A stretch of 64,000 nt of DNA from an uncultured Marinobacter sp. (GTDB taxonomy: Bacteria > Pseudomonadota > Gammaproteobacteria > Pseudomonadales > Oleiphilaceae), in assembly GCF_946886895.1 (NCBI RefSeq), contig NZ_CAMPJO010000005.1, positions 248,001 through 312,000 on the forward strand, in the 5' to 3' direction. Below, piece by piece: positions 17,035-25,254 of this stretch. Numbering within the stretch: position 1 is the first letter of the stretch; each line of letters begins with the position of its first letter. The translations under genes and the position numbers were made by a program. Below the pieces are notes generated by a model. It was given only the letters and a program-made list of their open reading frames with translations, was not told where the DNA came from and did no database searches.

Positions 17035-18186
17035 TCAGCGGGCCTTGATCGGCAGGGTGAGTGTGACGCGGGTGCCGGCGCCCAGTTGGCTGTCGATGGT
17101 CAGGTTGCCGCCATGTGCACGAACCGTGTCCCGGGCCACGGTCAGGCCAAGGCCGGTGCCCGATCCGACCGGACGTGTGGTGTAGAAAGCATCGAACACC
17201 TGAGCCCGGTGGTCATCAGGTATGCCACAGCCATTGTCCTGGATGATGACCCGCACGCTGTCCGTGCCCGTTTGTGTTTGCATCAGGATGCGCCCTTTGC
17301 CGCTCCCGAAGTCCTTGTCGTTCAGAGCCAGGGCGGCGTTATCAAGCAGATTGAAGAACGTCTGGGATAACCGGGACGGGTGTCCCGATACCAGTGGCAG
17401 CTCATTCAGGCGCTCAATGATGTCCAATTGATGACCATGTTCTGTTTGTACCAGATGAGCCGCACTGCGTAACAGGTCGTTCACGTTACAAACGGTGTAG
17501 TCTGCCTGGTCGATACTGGAGAAGGTCTTCAGGTCGGCAACAATGCTGGCAATCCGCCGGGTGCCGTCGATGGACTCGGTCAGCAGGTCGTTGAAATCCC
17601 TGAGCAGCTCCTGATTGTCTGGCGTGGATGGGAGGCTGTCTTTCAGATCATCCACATAATCCCTGGCCACCCGCAGGTTACTGCTGATAAAGCCGATCGG
17701 ATTATTGATTTCATGGGCCACACCGGCCGCCAGTTGCCCCACCGACCGGAGTTGCGCGCTTTCGTAGAGTTCCTGCTGGGTTTTCTGAATCACGCTGACC
17801 TGCTCGTCCACTTTTTGTTGAAGCTGGTTGGACAAATCCCGGTAGCGGGCTTCGGAGGCTTTTAGTGCCTCATTCTGGCGCTGAAGCTCGGCGTAGCTGG
17901 CTTCCGTGGTGTCATGGTGCAGATTGGCCGCCAGCCGGTACTTGGCTACAAACATCATCAGGAAGGAAACCAGGTCTGCCGCTGCACGACGCTCCCCGGC
18001 GGAGTCGCCACCGGATAGCCAGCCGACGGTTTCCAGGTTGAACTCCACAGGCACCGCATCGCTGGTTTTTTGTTCGCCGATGACCACGGGGGCCTGGCAC
18101 AGACCACTGAGCACCCGGTTCAACCGTTCCAACTGGTCGGCGCTGAGCAGGTCCTGCAGGGTCGGGTCGTCTTCAAAGCTTCGCAT
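17035..18186 (-). CDS. soluble sensor histidine kinase
   Basis: A 383-residue cytoplasmic kinase without membrane segments. An N-terminal region of about 90 residues is unassigned, a coiled coil follows (about 95-145), then the phospho-acceptor box QLAAGVAHEINNPIGF (His about 158) and an ATPase domain with NLLDNAALAL, DNGCGIP and GTGLGL. It belongs to the same kinase group as the gene at 20762-21613. The start at 18186 is supported by GAGG six bases before it; an ATG at 18198 is possible. It overlaps the GTPase gene by 14 bases. Likely partners are the receivers encoded on either side. Confidence 0.88.
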   Translation of the reverse strand: MRSFEDDPTLQDLLSADQLERLNRVLSGLCQAPVVIGEQKTSDAVPVEFNLETVGWLSGGDSAGERRAAADLVSFLMMFVAKYRLAANLHHDTTEASYAELQRQNEALKASEARYRDLSNQLQQKVDEQVSVIQKTQQELYESAQLRSVGQLAAGVAHEINNPIGFISSNLRVARDYVDDLKDSLPSTPDNQELLRDFNDLLTESIDGTRRIASIVADLKTFSSIDQADYTVCNVNDLLRSAAHLVQTEHGHQLDIIERLNELPLVSGHPSRLSQTFFNLLDNAALALNDKDFGSGKGRILMQTQTGTDSVRVIIQDNGCGIPDDHRAQVFDAFYTTRPVGSGTGLGLTVARDTVRAHGGNLTIDSQLGAGTRVTLTLPIKAR

Positions 18187-18847
18187 GGTCGGCCTCATGG
18201 CTGGCGCTCAGGCCATCGATAAACGCTCTCCGGGGGATGCCGTGGCGCTGTTCCAGGGCAAACTCGGCGCTGATGGCTGTGTATAAGCGGTCGAGCAGGG
18301 TTCGGAAGCTTTCTATCACGCCTTTGCCCTGGAGTGCCGAGGCCATCATCAGCGGCGCCCAGGGGGTGGCTGCCCAGCGCTGTTGAAGCTCCTGCTCATC
18401 CACGACCCCGGGAAGGTCCCGTTTATTGAACTGGACCACCATGGGCAGGGTGTCGATATCCAGGCCGACTTTTTCAAGGTTTTCCTCAAGATTTCCAAAT
18501 GCCGTGGCGTTGTTGTCCTGTTGCGAGGGCTGGGAGTCGGCGATAAAAACGACGCCATCGGCTCTGGAGAGCACGGCTTTACGAGTACTGTCGTGCTGGA
18601 CCTGGCCAGGCACAGTGTACAGTTTCAGACGCAGATCCAGCCCTGAGTTACCGCGCAGGCCGATGGGCAGCATGTCGAAGAACAAGGTGCGGTCGTCCCG
18701 GGTTTCAAGCACCATCAACTCGCCCTTGCGCTCCGGATTCAGCAGGGAATGAAGCTGCATGAGATTGGTGGTTTTGCCGCTGAGGGCGGGGCCGTAAAAC
18801 ACCACTTTCAGCGTGAGCTTGTTGTCGTCCGCTTGGTAATCAGGCAT
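18173..18847 (-). CDS. MglA-like small GTPase
   Basis: A 224-residue Ras-like GTPase. It shows the P-loop GPALSGKTT (about 19-27) typical of MglA, a switch II region TVPGQ in place of DTAGQ (about 78-82), and the guanine-specificity motif NKRD (about 141-144). MglA proteins mark a cell pole and control type IV pili or gliding in Myxococcus and position pili or flagella in other bacteria. No Roadblock/MglB-type GAP gene is present in the window. It lies between two response-regulator genes and a kinase gene it overlaps, in one operon with a PilB-type ATPase, so control of a pilus or secretion machine is a reasonable inference. Confidence 0.88.
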   Translation of the reverse strand: MPDYQADDNKLTLKVVFYGPALSGKTTNLMQLHSLLNPERKGELMVLETRDDRTLFFDMLPIGLRGNSGLDLRLKLYTVPGQVQHDSTRKAVLSRADGVVFIADSQPSQQDNNATAFGNLEENLEKVGLDIDTLPMVVQFNKRDLPGVVDEQELQQRWAATPWAPLMMASALQGKGVIESFRTLLDRLYTAISAEFALEQRHGIPRRAFIDGLSASHEADHAKL

Positions 18848-18861
18848 TGGCGTTCGCTTTT

Positions 18862-19389
18862 TTAATCGTGGTCGCTGATGAGAACCGAGCCGTCGGCATC
18901 CCTCTGGACCCGGGTGATGCCGGGGTTTTCGGATTCCAGCCTCAGCAACTCTTGCTCCCGGGCTTTGAGCATCGCTTTCTGGGTGTCAACTTCGTTCCGC
19001 AGCCGCCGGTTCTCTACCTTGAGCTGGTACAGGTCAATAGCCGACCTGATGGCGGCGATCACTTCGTAGTCGTCCCAGGGTTTGGACAGGAAACGGTAAA
19101 CTTCGGCCTGGTTGATGGCCTTGATCATGGAGTTGCGGTCACCGTGGGCGCTGAGAACGAGCCGCATGGCATCAGGCTGGCGCTGCTTGGCAAACTGCAG
19201 GTAGGTTACGCCGTCGGCCGTGGGCATCTGATAATCCGAGACGATGACGGCGTAGTCATGCTCTAGCAGGCCGCCGAGTGCGGCTTCCACATTGTCGTAG
19301 GTATGGACTTCCCATCCTTCGGGTTTCAGCAGTCGCCTCAGGGCACTCAGGATGTTGGCTTCGTCATCCACCAGTTGGATCTTGATCAT
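18862..19389 (-). CDS. response regulator with C-terminal coiled coil
   Basis: A 175-residue protein: a receiver (about 1-120) with phospho-acceptor Asp about 52 in VIVSDYQMP, LSAHG, and the YRFLSKPWDDYEV segment, then a coiled coil of about 40 residues (VENRRLRNEVDTQKAMLKAR) and a short acidic tail. There is no DNA-binding or enzymatic output. It overlaps the upstream gene by four bases (ATGA) and precedes the GTPase gene by 14 bases, so it is a candidate to regulate or localise the GTPase. Confidence 0.87.
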   Translation of the reverse strand: MIKIQLVDDEANILSALRRLLKPEGWEVHTYDNVEAALGGLLEHDYAVIVSDYQMPTADGVTYLQFAKQRQPDAMRLVLSAHGDRNSMIKAINQAEVYRFLSKPWDDYEVIAAIRSAIDLYQLKVENRRLRNEVDTQKAMLKAREQELLRLESENPGITRVQRDADGSVLISDHD

Positions 19390-20759
19390 GAGGGAGTCTC
19401 CGTTTCTTCTTCCGGGCGATGTACATACAGAGTGTAGCGGTGCCCGTCCGGTTCGCCTTTTTCAAAGGCGGCGAGCTTGTCGATCAGCAGGCCCGTGAGC
19501 ACCTTGCCTTCATTTAATAGCAGCATGCCTGAGGCGGCATACAGGTTGCGGGCCAGCACCATGCCCGGCTTCAGGCGCAGGGTGTCGAGTACCAGAACGT
19601 CGGGGTCTTCGTGGTCAACGTCTGGTGCGACTTCGATCACCATTTCCAGAAACTGGTCGGCGATGTCCGGATCGTACAGCCGGTCCCGGTAACGCTTGAT
19701 CAGTTTAATGGCGTTGTCTCTTGGCACCCTCCGTTCGAGAATCAGGCCAAACTGAAGCTCGATAAAATCCACTGCCAGTCGGAGGATACGGGCGCCAAGG
19801 GGGATGTCCTTGCCTTCCAGCCGATCAGGAATGCCGTAGCCGTTCCACTTTTCCTGGTGATGCCGGATAATTTTCGCGGTGTCTCTCAGGGGCTCAAGGG
19901 CCATCAGCAACTGTTCACCTGCTACCGGATACTTCATATATTCCAGCTTCTGGTCTTTGCTGAGCATATCCGACGGGGCGGTGAACAGTTCGTCCGGCCA
20001 GCTGAGCTTGCCCAGGTTGTAAAGAGCCGCCGCCATGGCCAGATTCCGGGCCAGTTCCTCATCCAGCGTGTGGTAGTCGGCAAAGGCCTTGACCAGAGCG
20101 ATGACTTTGGCGTTCGGCTGGCGGTTGGCCGGCAGGCGCTTGTCGATCAGGGAGGAAAAAACTTCGGTCGTCGTGACATAACTCTGGCGCAATTCCCGGT
20201 AGGCCAGATCCAGCATATCGGCGGTTTCCCGGAGTTCTTCTGTGCGGTCACGGACTTTTTGCTCCAGGGTTTTGTTCAGATCCTGAAGTTCACGGTTCTG
20301 TTTGCGCGTCAGTTTTTCAAGGGCCAGTCGACGACGTTCTGATTGCTGAAAGGCCAGGGCCTGCCGGAGGATCAGGCGCAGCTCATCATCGTCCCAGGGT
20401 TTGCTGATGTAGCGATAGATCTGCCCGTCGTTAATGGCCTTGACGGTCGAATCGATATCGGCATAACCGGTGAGCAGAATACGGATACACTCGGGATCCT
20501 TTTTCTTGATGGTCGCCAGCAGGGTGGGCCCATCCATACCTGGCATTCGGGCATCGGAAATGACCAGGTCAAAGCTCTGTTTTTTCATCAGCCCGATGGC
20601 CTGGTCTCCGGACGTGGCGGTGGTGAGCTCGTAAGGCTCTTTGCGCAGCACTCTTTGCAAACTGCGCAGGATGTTTTCCTCGTCGTCGACCAACAGCAGT
20701 TGTGCATTGGGTGGCAGAGGCTCAGCCGCGGTCTCGGGTTGGGAAACCTGATCGCTCAT
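19386..20759 (-). CDS. receiver plus degenerate HD-GYP protein
   Basis: A 457-residue protein with an RpfG-like layout: receiver (Asp about 69 in VISDARMP; YISKPWDDDELR), coiled coil (about 135-185), an HD-GYP-like domain (about 195-380) and a C-terminal tail of about 75 residues. The HD pair reads YN (ALYNLGKL, about 245-252), the KxHP histidine reads Tyr (MKYPVAG), and the GYP box is HHQEKWNGYGIP with the Asp changed to Asn. Loss of several metal ligands suggests no phosphodiesterase activity. It may bind partners as a phospho-controlled scaffold. It begins two bases after the kinase gene at 20762. Confidence 0.87.
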   Translation of the reverse strand: MSDQVSQPETAAEPLPPNAQLLLVDDEENILRSLQRVLRKEPYELTTATSGDQAIGLMKKQSFDLVISDARMPGMDGPTLLATIKKKDPECIRILLTGYADIDSTVKAINDGQIYRYISKPWDDDELRLILRQALAFQQSERRRLALEKLTRKQNRELQDLNKTLEQKVRDRTEELRETADMLDLAYRELRQSYVTTTEVFSSLIDKRLPANRQPNAKVIALVKAFADYHTLDEELARNLAMAAALYNLGKLSWPDELFTAPSDMLSKDQKLEYMKYPVAGEQLLMALEPLRDTAKIIRHHQEKWNGYGIPDRLEGKDIPLGARILRLAVDFIELQFGLILERRVPRDNAIKLIKRYRDRLYDPDIADQFLEMVIEVAPDVDHEDPDVLVLDTLRLKPGMVLARNLYAASGMLLLNEGKVLTGLLIDKLAAFEKGEPDGHRYTLYVHRPEEETETPS

Positions 20760-20761
20760 GG

Positions 20762-21613
20762 TTACTCAGTGCCGTGCGTGGAAGGCTGTTTGACCGGGAG
20801 TGTGATCCGGAAGCAGGTGCCTTCGCCCGGCGTACTGTCCACGTCAATTCGGCCGTTGTGCTTTTCAATGATGTTGAAGGATAACGACAGGCCCAGCCCG
20901 GTGCCTTTGCCGATCGGTTTGGTGGTATAAAAAGGCTCAAAGATGCGATTGATGTTTTCCCGGGAAATCCCCTTGCCCGTGTCTTCGACCTCAATCACCA
21001 CGTTGTCGGTTTCCTGCCGGGTGCGAATGATGATTTTCCCGAAGTCATCAATGGCGTGAGCGGCATTGACCAGCAGGTTCATGACCACCTGGTTGATCTG
21101 TGAAATGATGCACTCAACCTCGGGGAGATCCCCGAAATCCCGGACGACATCGGCTTTGTACTTGAGCTCGTTATTGACAACGTTGAGGGTGGTTTCAATG
21201 CCCCGGTGAAGATCCGCGGGTTTGAACTCCTCTTCCTCAATGTGTGAGAAATCTTTCATGGCGGAAATGATGGTTTTAACCCGCTCGATGCCTTCCCGGG
21301 ATTCGGCCAGCAAGTCCTTCAGATCGTTCCGGACAAAGTCATAATCAATGTTCTGCTTGATGGCCCTGAGGCTGTCCAGGGACTCCGCCGAATCGACGGC
21401 GTCGGTCAGCCGGAACAGGTCGGTCAGGTAGTTTTCGAGACTTTGCAGGTTCGAGTAGACATAGCCCACCGGGTTATTGATCTCGTGGGCAACCCCTGCC
21501 GCCAACTGACCGATAGCCGCCAGTTTTTCCGATTGCAGGAGTTGCCTGTTGGCCTGCTCAAGCCGGTCATTCAGCAGTTCCTTATCGGACTTTGGGTTCG
21601 TGCTCTGGGACAT
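20762..21613 (-). CDS. soluble sensor histidine kinase, first gene of the signalling operon
   Basis: A 283-residue cytoplasmic kinase: a short N-terminal coil, the phospho-acceptor box QLAAGVAHEINNPVGY (His about 43), a four-helix segment, and an ATPase domain with NLLVNAAHAI, DTGKGIS and GTGLGLSLS. No sensor domain is visible, so input may come through a partner. The ATG at 21613 is chosen because AAGGAA precedes it; in-frame codons upstream to 21718 overlap the promoter. It is followed after two bases by the receiver/HD-GYP gene. It opens a run of minus-strand signalling genes reaching 6612. Confidence 0.88.
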   Translation of the reverse strand: MSQSTNPKSDKELLNDRLEQANRQLLQSEKLAAIGQLAAGVAHEINNPVGYVYSNLQSLENYLTDLFRLTDAVDSAESLDSLRAIKQNIDYDFVRNDLKDLLAESREGIERVKTIISAMKDFSHIEEEEFKPADLHRGIETTLNVVNNELKYKADVVRDFGDLPEVECIISQINQVVMNLLVNAAHAIDDFGKIIIRTRQETDNVVIEVEDTGKGISRENINRIFEPFYTTKPIGKGTGLGLSLSFNIIEKHNGRIDVDSTPGEGTCFRITLPVKQPSTHGTE

Positions 21614-21717
21614 GGCGCTTTCCTTGCTCGGCAGGTGTGCACTGGTCAACGGCTTGATCCGGGTGTTCTTTAAAGCGTCTTTGTATCTGTTTGTTTTCAG
21701 AATTGTGAACTGCATCA

Positions 21718-21744
21718 ATTATAGCGGCTCTGATAGCCTGTCAA
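21718..21744 (-). promoter_or_regulatory. promoter of the signalling operon
   Basis: On the minus strand a perfect TTGACA (21739-21744) is followed by 15 bases and a perfect TATAAT (21718-21723). The leader to the ATG at 21613 would be about 100 bases. The short spacer is suboptimal, which could mean activator control or a weaker promoter than the boxes suggest. Confidence 0.6.
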
Positions 21745-21886
21745 CGTTAATTTTCGTATCTGAAATAAGTGGTTAAGTTATGCTTGTGTTTAGGAATCGA
21801 AGTCTCGGCTTGCTACTCTAATGGCATGCTGAGATTCTCTGTTCGCTGACTGGATGACTTGTCAGTATATGACTGAGGTTTCGGCG

Positions 21887-22585
21887 ATGCCTGATGCCAA
21901 TATCCAATACCGCTTTGTCTTCAGCGATGGATTCCGCTGGGAGTATCTGATTAACACGGACGGGGAGGATCCGGGCCCGGGATATTCACGGCAGGCACCT
22001 GAGTGGACGCGCCTTGAGTATCACCAATGCCGCCATTGCCCGCTTGCCAACACCGAAGCCACTCACTGCCCATACGCCCTGGCATTGATCGAGCCGGCAC
22101 GGGCCACTAACCACCGGCTTTCCCACGAGCTGGTTCAGTTGTCTGTGGTCACCCGGTCCCGGGAAATTCGTGCCGAGACCACGCTGCAGCGGGCCATGGG
22201 ATCGCTGATAGGGCTGGTTGGCCCGTTTTCCGGTTGTCCGGTAACCGCGATTCTTCGACCCATGGCGCGCTATCACCTGCCCCTGAGTACGGCCGATGAA
22301 ACGCTTGTCCGGGCCTTTGGTATGTTTTTGGTGGGTCAGTACCTGCGGGAGCAGCACGGTAAGTCAGCAGATTGGAACATGACAGGCCTCCGGATCATTT
22401 ACCGGGATCTTCGACTGTTGAATCAGGGTATGAGTGAACGGTTGCGGGCCGCCCAGAAAGAAGATGCCGGTGTAAACAGTATTGTCCTTCTCGACATTCT
22501 GGCCGCCGATGTCGGTTATGCGCTCGAAACCTATGAGGGGGATCTCGACGAGGCGTTTCGGGAATTTTTTTGTGAACCCCGGTAA
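21887..22585 (+). CDS. unrecognised protein with CxxC...C motif
   Basis: A 232-residue soluble protein that I do not recognise. It starts with a beta-rich segment (IQYRFVFSDGFRWEYLI) and has a Cys cluster CRHCPL...HCPYAL (Cys about 48, 51, 61) that could hold a metal. The rest is mostly helical. There is no signal peptide or membrane segment. The start at 21887 has GAGG eight bases upstream; in-frame ATGs at 21854 and 21869 lack one. It is transcribed divergently from the signalling operon, sharing a 273-base gap, and precedes a GGDEF gene, so a role in signalling is possible but unsupported. Confidence 0.75.
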   Translation: MPDANIQYRFVFSDGFRWEYLINTDGEDPGPGYSRQAPEWTRLEYHQCRHCPLANTEATHCPYALALIEPARATNHRLSHELVQLSVVTRSREIRAETTLQRAMGSLIGLVGPFSGCPVTAILRPMARYHLPLSTADETLVRAFGMFLVGQYLREQHGKSADWNMTGLRIIYRDLRLLNQGMSERLRAAQKEDAGVNSIVLLDILAADVGYALETYEGDLDEAFREFFCEPR

Positions 22586-22691
22586 AATGGTATGGGCTGC
22601 CCTATAGTTTTGTGAAAAAACGTAGTCAGTCAGCGACCCCTTTAACTCCTTGCGCTATTCTGAGGCACTACAGAATGCTTTGGCCAACGGC

Positions 22692-23741
22692 ATGCAACGA
22701 ATACTCTATCGTCTGAGCACCGATTTCCGGCTGTCGATCATTACATTGCTCGGCGCCAGTGCAGTGCTGGGTATTACGCCCTTTGCGGTGATGCGCTTCC
22801 TGCAGGACAACCTGCTGGCGGGGCTGGTGGATACCACGATCCTGCTGGGTATCTGCGGCGGTGTTGTCTACGCCTGGTTGACCGGAGATACCCGCCGGAG
22901 CGGGCTGGTACTGGCAGTGACCGCCTGTGGTGGTGCCGTGATGGTCGGCATGGTGGTCGGCGAGCCGGGCCTGTTCTGGCTGTACCCCTGTCTGGTGACC
23001 ACTTTTTTCCTGGCTCATCCCCGCATTGCCATTGTCCTGAATATTGCCTCGGTTCTGGCCCTGATGATCCACGGCGAAGCGTTCCGGTCGAGCATACAGA
23101 TGTGGACGTTCGCCGCCACCACGGTGGTGGTCAGTGCCTGCGCCTATGTGTTTGCCCATCGCAACCACAACCAGCGCCAACGCCTGGAACACCTGGCCAC
23201 CATTGACCCCCTGACCGGGATCAAGAATCGCCGGTCGATGGATCAGGAGCTGGATCTGGCCGCCGCCAATGCCGAACGCACGGGGCTGCCCTGCGCACTG
23301 GCATTGCTGGATATCGACCACTTCAAGAAAATCAATGACGAGCACGGGCATGGAGTCGGAGATGAGGTGCTCGTCGATATGGTCACGCTGTTGCAGCAGA
23401 ATACCCGGAAATCCGACCAGCTCTTCCGGTTTGGCGGGGAGGAGTTTGTGCTGTTGCTGTCCGGGGTGGATGGCGTGAGCCTGAAGGCGGTGATGAGCAA
23501 CCTGCAGCAGGTGCTTCGCAAGTACATGACCCACCCCGGCGGCTCCGTGACTGCCTCGTTCGGTGTTGCCCAGTTGATCCATGGTGAATCCGTGGAAAGC
23601 TGGCTCGGGCGGGCCGACACGGCGCTTTACGAGGCGAAGGAAAGCGGCCGCGACCGGATTGTTTTTGCTGAAGAGTACCGGCCGGCATCTTCGGCCCGCT
23701 CACGCCCGGGGCCGGTAAACAAACAGGCGCCAGCCCAGTAG
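22692..23741 (+). CDS. membrane diguanylate cyclase
   Basis: Makes c-di-GMP from two GTP. The protein has about five to six hydrophobic helices in residues 20-160 and a C-terminal GGDEF domain with active site RFGGEEF and an inhibitory RKSD motif five residues before it, so it should be active and product-inhibited. The start is uncertain: ATG at 22692 (349 residues) is given, but a TTG at 22650 is in frame and neither has a strong ribosome binding site. Its last 42 bases overlap the convergent MATE gene, and the C-terminal tail rich in Pro, Arg and Ser encoded there is probably unstructured. Confidence 0.85.
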   Translation: MQRILYRLSTDFRLSIITLLGASAVLGITPFAVMRFLQDNLLAGLVDTTILLGICGGVVYAWLTGDTRRSGLVLAVTACGGAVMVGMVVGEPGLFWLYPCLVTTFFLAHPRIAIVLNIASVLALMIHGEAFRSSIQMWTFAATTVVVSACAYVFAHRNHNQRQRLEHLATIDPLTGIKNRRSMDQELDLAAANAERTGLPCALALLDIDHFKKINDEHGHGVGDEVLVDMVTLLQQNTRKSDQLFRFGGEEFVLLLSGVDGVSLKAVMSNLQQVLRKYMTHPGGSVTASFGVAQLIHGESVESWLGRADTALYEAKESGRDRIVFAEEYRPASSARSRPGPVNKQAPAQ

Positions 23742-25085
23742 CAGACTGGCGGACGTCAGCCCGGCGGTCAGCCCTACCCAGAACCCCGCCGCGCCCATGG
23801 CCGGCCAGAGCCAGTCGGTGTAGGTGAGCAGATAGCCCAGGCTCAGGCCAACCCCCCAGAACGAAAACAGCATGATGAACATCGGAATCCGGGTGTCCTT
23901 GTAGCCACGCAGGGCGCTGATGCAGGTGACCTGGATAACATCCGCGATCTGGAAGACCGCTGCGAACAGCAACAGCCGGATGGTGACGGCCTGAACCGCT
24001 GGGTCGCTGGTGTACAGGGCGGCGATTTCCCGCCGGAAGCCGAACAGCAGGAGGGCGAAGACCAGCGCGGTGGCGGCCGCCAGAAGCAGGGAGCTGCGGG
24101 ATATCAGGCGGGCGATCTCCGGCGCCCGGGCACCCACCAGAAAACTGACTCTCAGGGTCAGTGCCATGCCGATGCTCAGGGGCAGCATGAACAGCAGCGA
24201 GACCACGTTCAAGGCGATCTGGTGGCCGGCAACCACCACCGGCCCGAGCGGGGCAAGAAACAGCGCGATCACGGAAAACAGACTCGCTTCCACGAAGATA
24301 GTGAAGCCAATGGGCACGCCGATGCCCAGGATGTAGCGGATACCGGCCCAGTCCGGCCTGGCCCGGTCGGCAATCAAATGAAAGCGCTTATACACCCGGC
24401 TCCGGTTCAGGTACACCAGGAGCGCAACGGCGGCTGTGCCGTTGGCAATGGACGTGGCCCAGCCGCAGCCGATGCCGCCGAGGGCGGGCAGGCCGAATTT
24501 GCCGTAAATCAGCACGTAATTGAGTGGCAGGTTGATCAGGGTGCTCAACACCGAAAACGCCATGATCACCCGGGTATGGCCCAGGCCATCGGTCAGCCCC
24601 CGCAGGGCGGTCATCAGCAGCAGTGCCGGGATGCCCCAGGCAAAGGCGTCCAGATAGCCCTGGGCAATGCGAGCGGTATTGGCCTCCAGATCCAGCAGTG
24701 CCAGCACCGGATGCACGTGGGTGAGCAACAGGATCATGATAACCGACCCCACACCCGCCAGATACAACCCCTGCCAGGTGGCCGGCATGATCTTATCCAG
24801 GGTGCGGGCACCGTTGTAGCCGGAAATGATCGGTTGCAGGGCACCGAGCAGGCCCATGAAGAACAGGAACAGCGGCATCCACAGGCTGCTGCCGATGCCC
24901 ACGGCCGCCAGGTCCTCGGCACTGGCGTGGCCGGCCATCACCGTATCAATCACGCCGTTGGCCATCTGGGCCACCTGAGCGACCAGGATGGGGCCGCCGA
25001 GCAGCGCCAGCGTGCGCCACTCGGTCAGGGTGCGGGTGACCAACGGCTGACGTGTTTCCGGCAGGGGCTGGTGGGTTTCGTCCAT
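23700..25085 (-). CDS. MATE family efflux transporter
   Basis: A 461-residue inner-membrane exporter of the multidrug and toxic compound extrusion family (NorM-like), expected to extrude cationic compounds using sodium or proton gradients. About twelve helices in two halves are visible, with family segments near the N terminus (PILVAQVAQMANGVIDTVMAGH) and VAGHQIALNVVSLLFMLPLS in the second half. The length is typical. It overlaps the GGDEF gene tail-to-tail by 42 bases and stands alone. Substrates cannot be inferred. Confidence 0.9.
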   Translation of the reverse strand: MDETHQPLPETRQPLVTRTLTEWRTLALLGGPILVAQVAQMANGVIDTVMAGHASAEDLAAVGIGSSLWMPLFLFFMGLLGALQPIISGYNGARTLDKIMPATWQGLYLAGVGSVIMILLLTHVHPVLALLDLEANTARIAQGYLDAFAWGIPALLLMTALRGLTDGLGHTRVIMAFSVLSTLINLPLNYVLIYGKFGLPALGGIGCGWATSIANGTAAVALLVYLNRSRVYKRFHLIADRARPDWAGIRYILGIGVPIGFTIFVEASLFSVIALFLAPLGPVVVAGHQIALNVVSLLFMLPLSIGMALTLRVSFLVGARAPEIARLISRSSLLLAAATALVFALLLFGFRREIAALYTSDPAVQAVTIRLLLFAAVFQIADVIQVTCISALRGYKDTRIPMFIMLFSFWGVGLSLGYLLTYTDWLWPAMGAAGFWVGLTAGLTSASLLLGWRLFVYRPRA

Positions 25086-25254
25086 AGGGGGTTCCGGTTA
25101 CTGACTTGAAACTGGCCGGTCAACCGGCGCCTGGCAGGCATGGTACCTGAATACCGGTCGGCCCGGGATAGGGGATGGCCCCGGTGACAGACGCTGAAAC
25201 CTGTCTGAAAAACCGGTACAGTACCGGCCTCAATTCCGACGGACGGCAGATATC

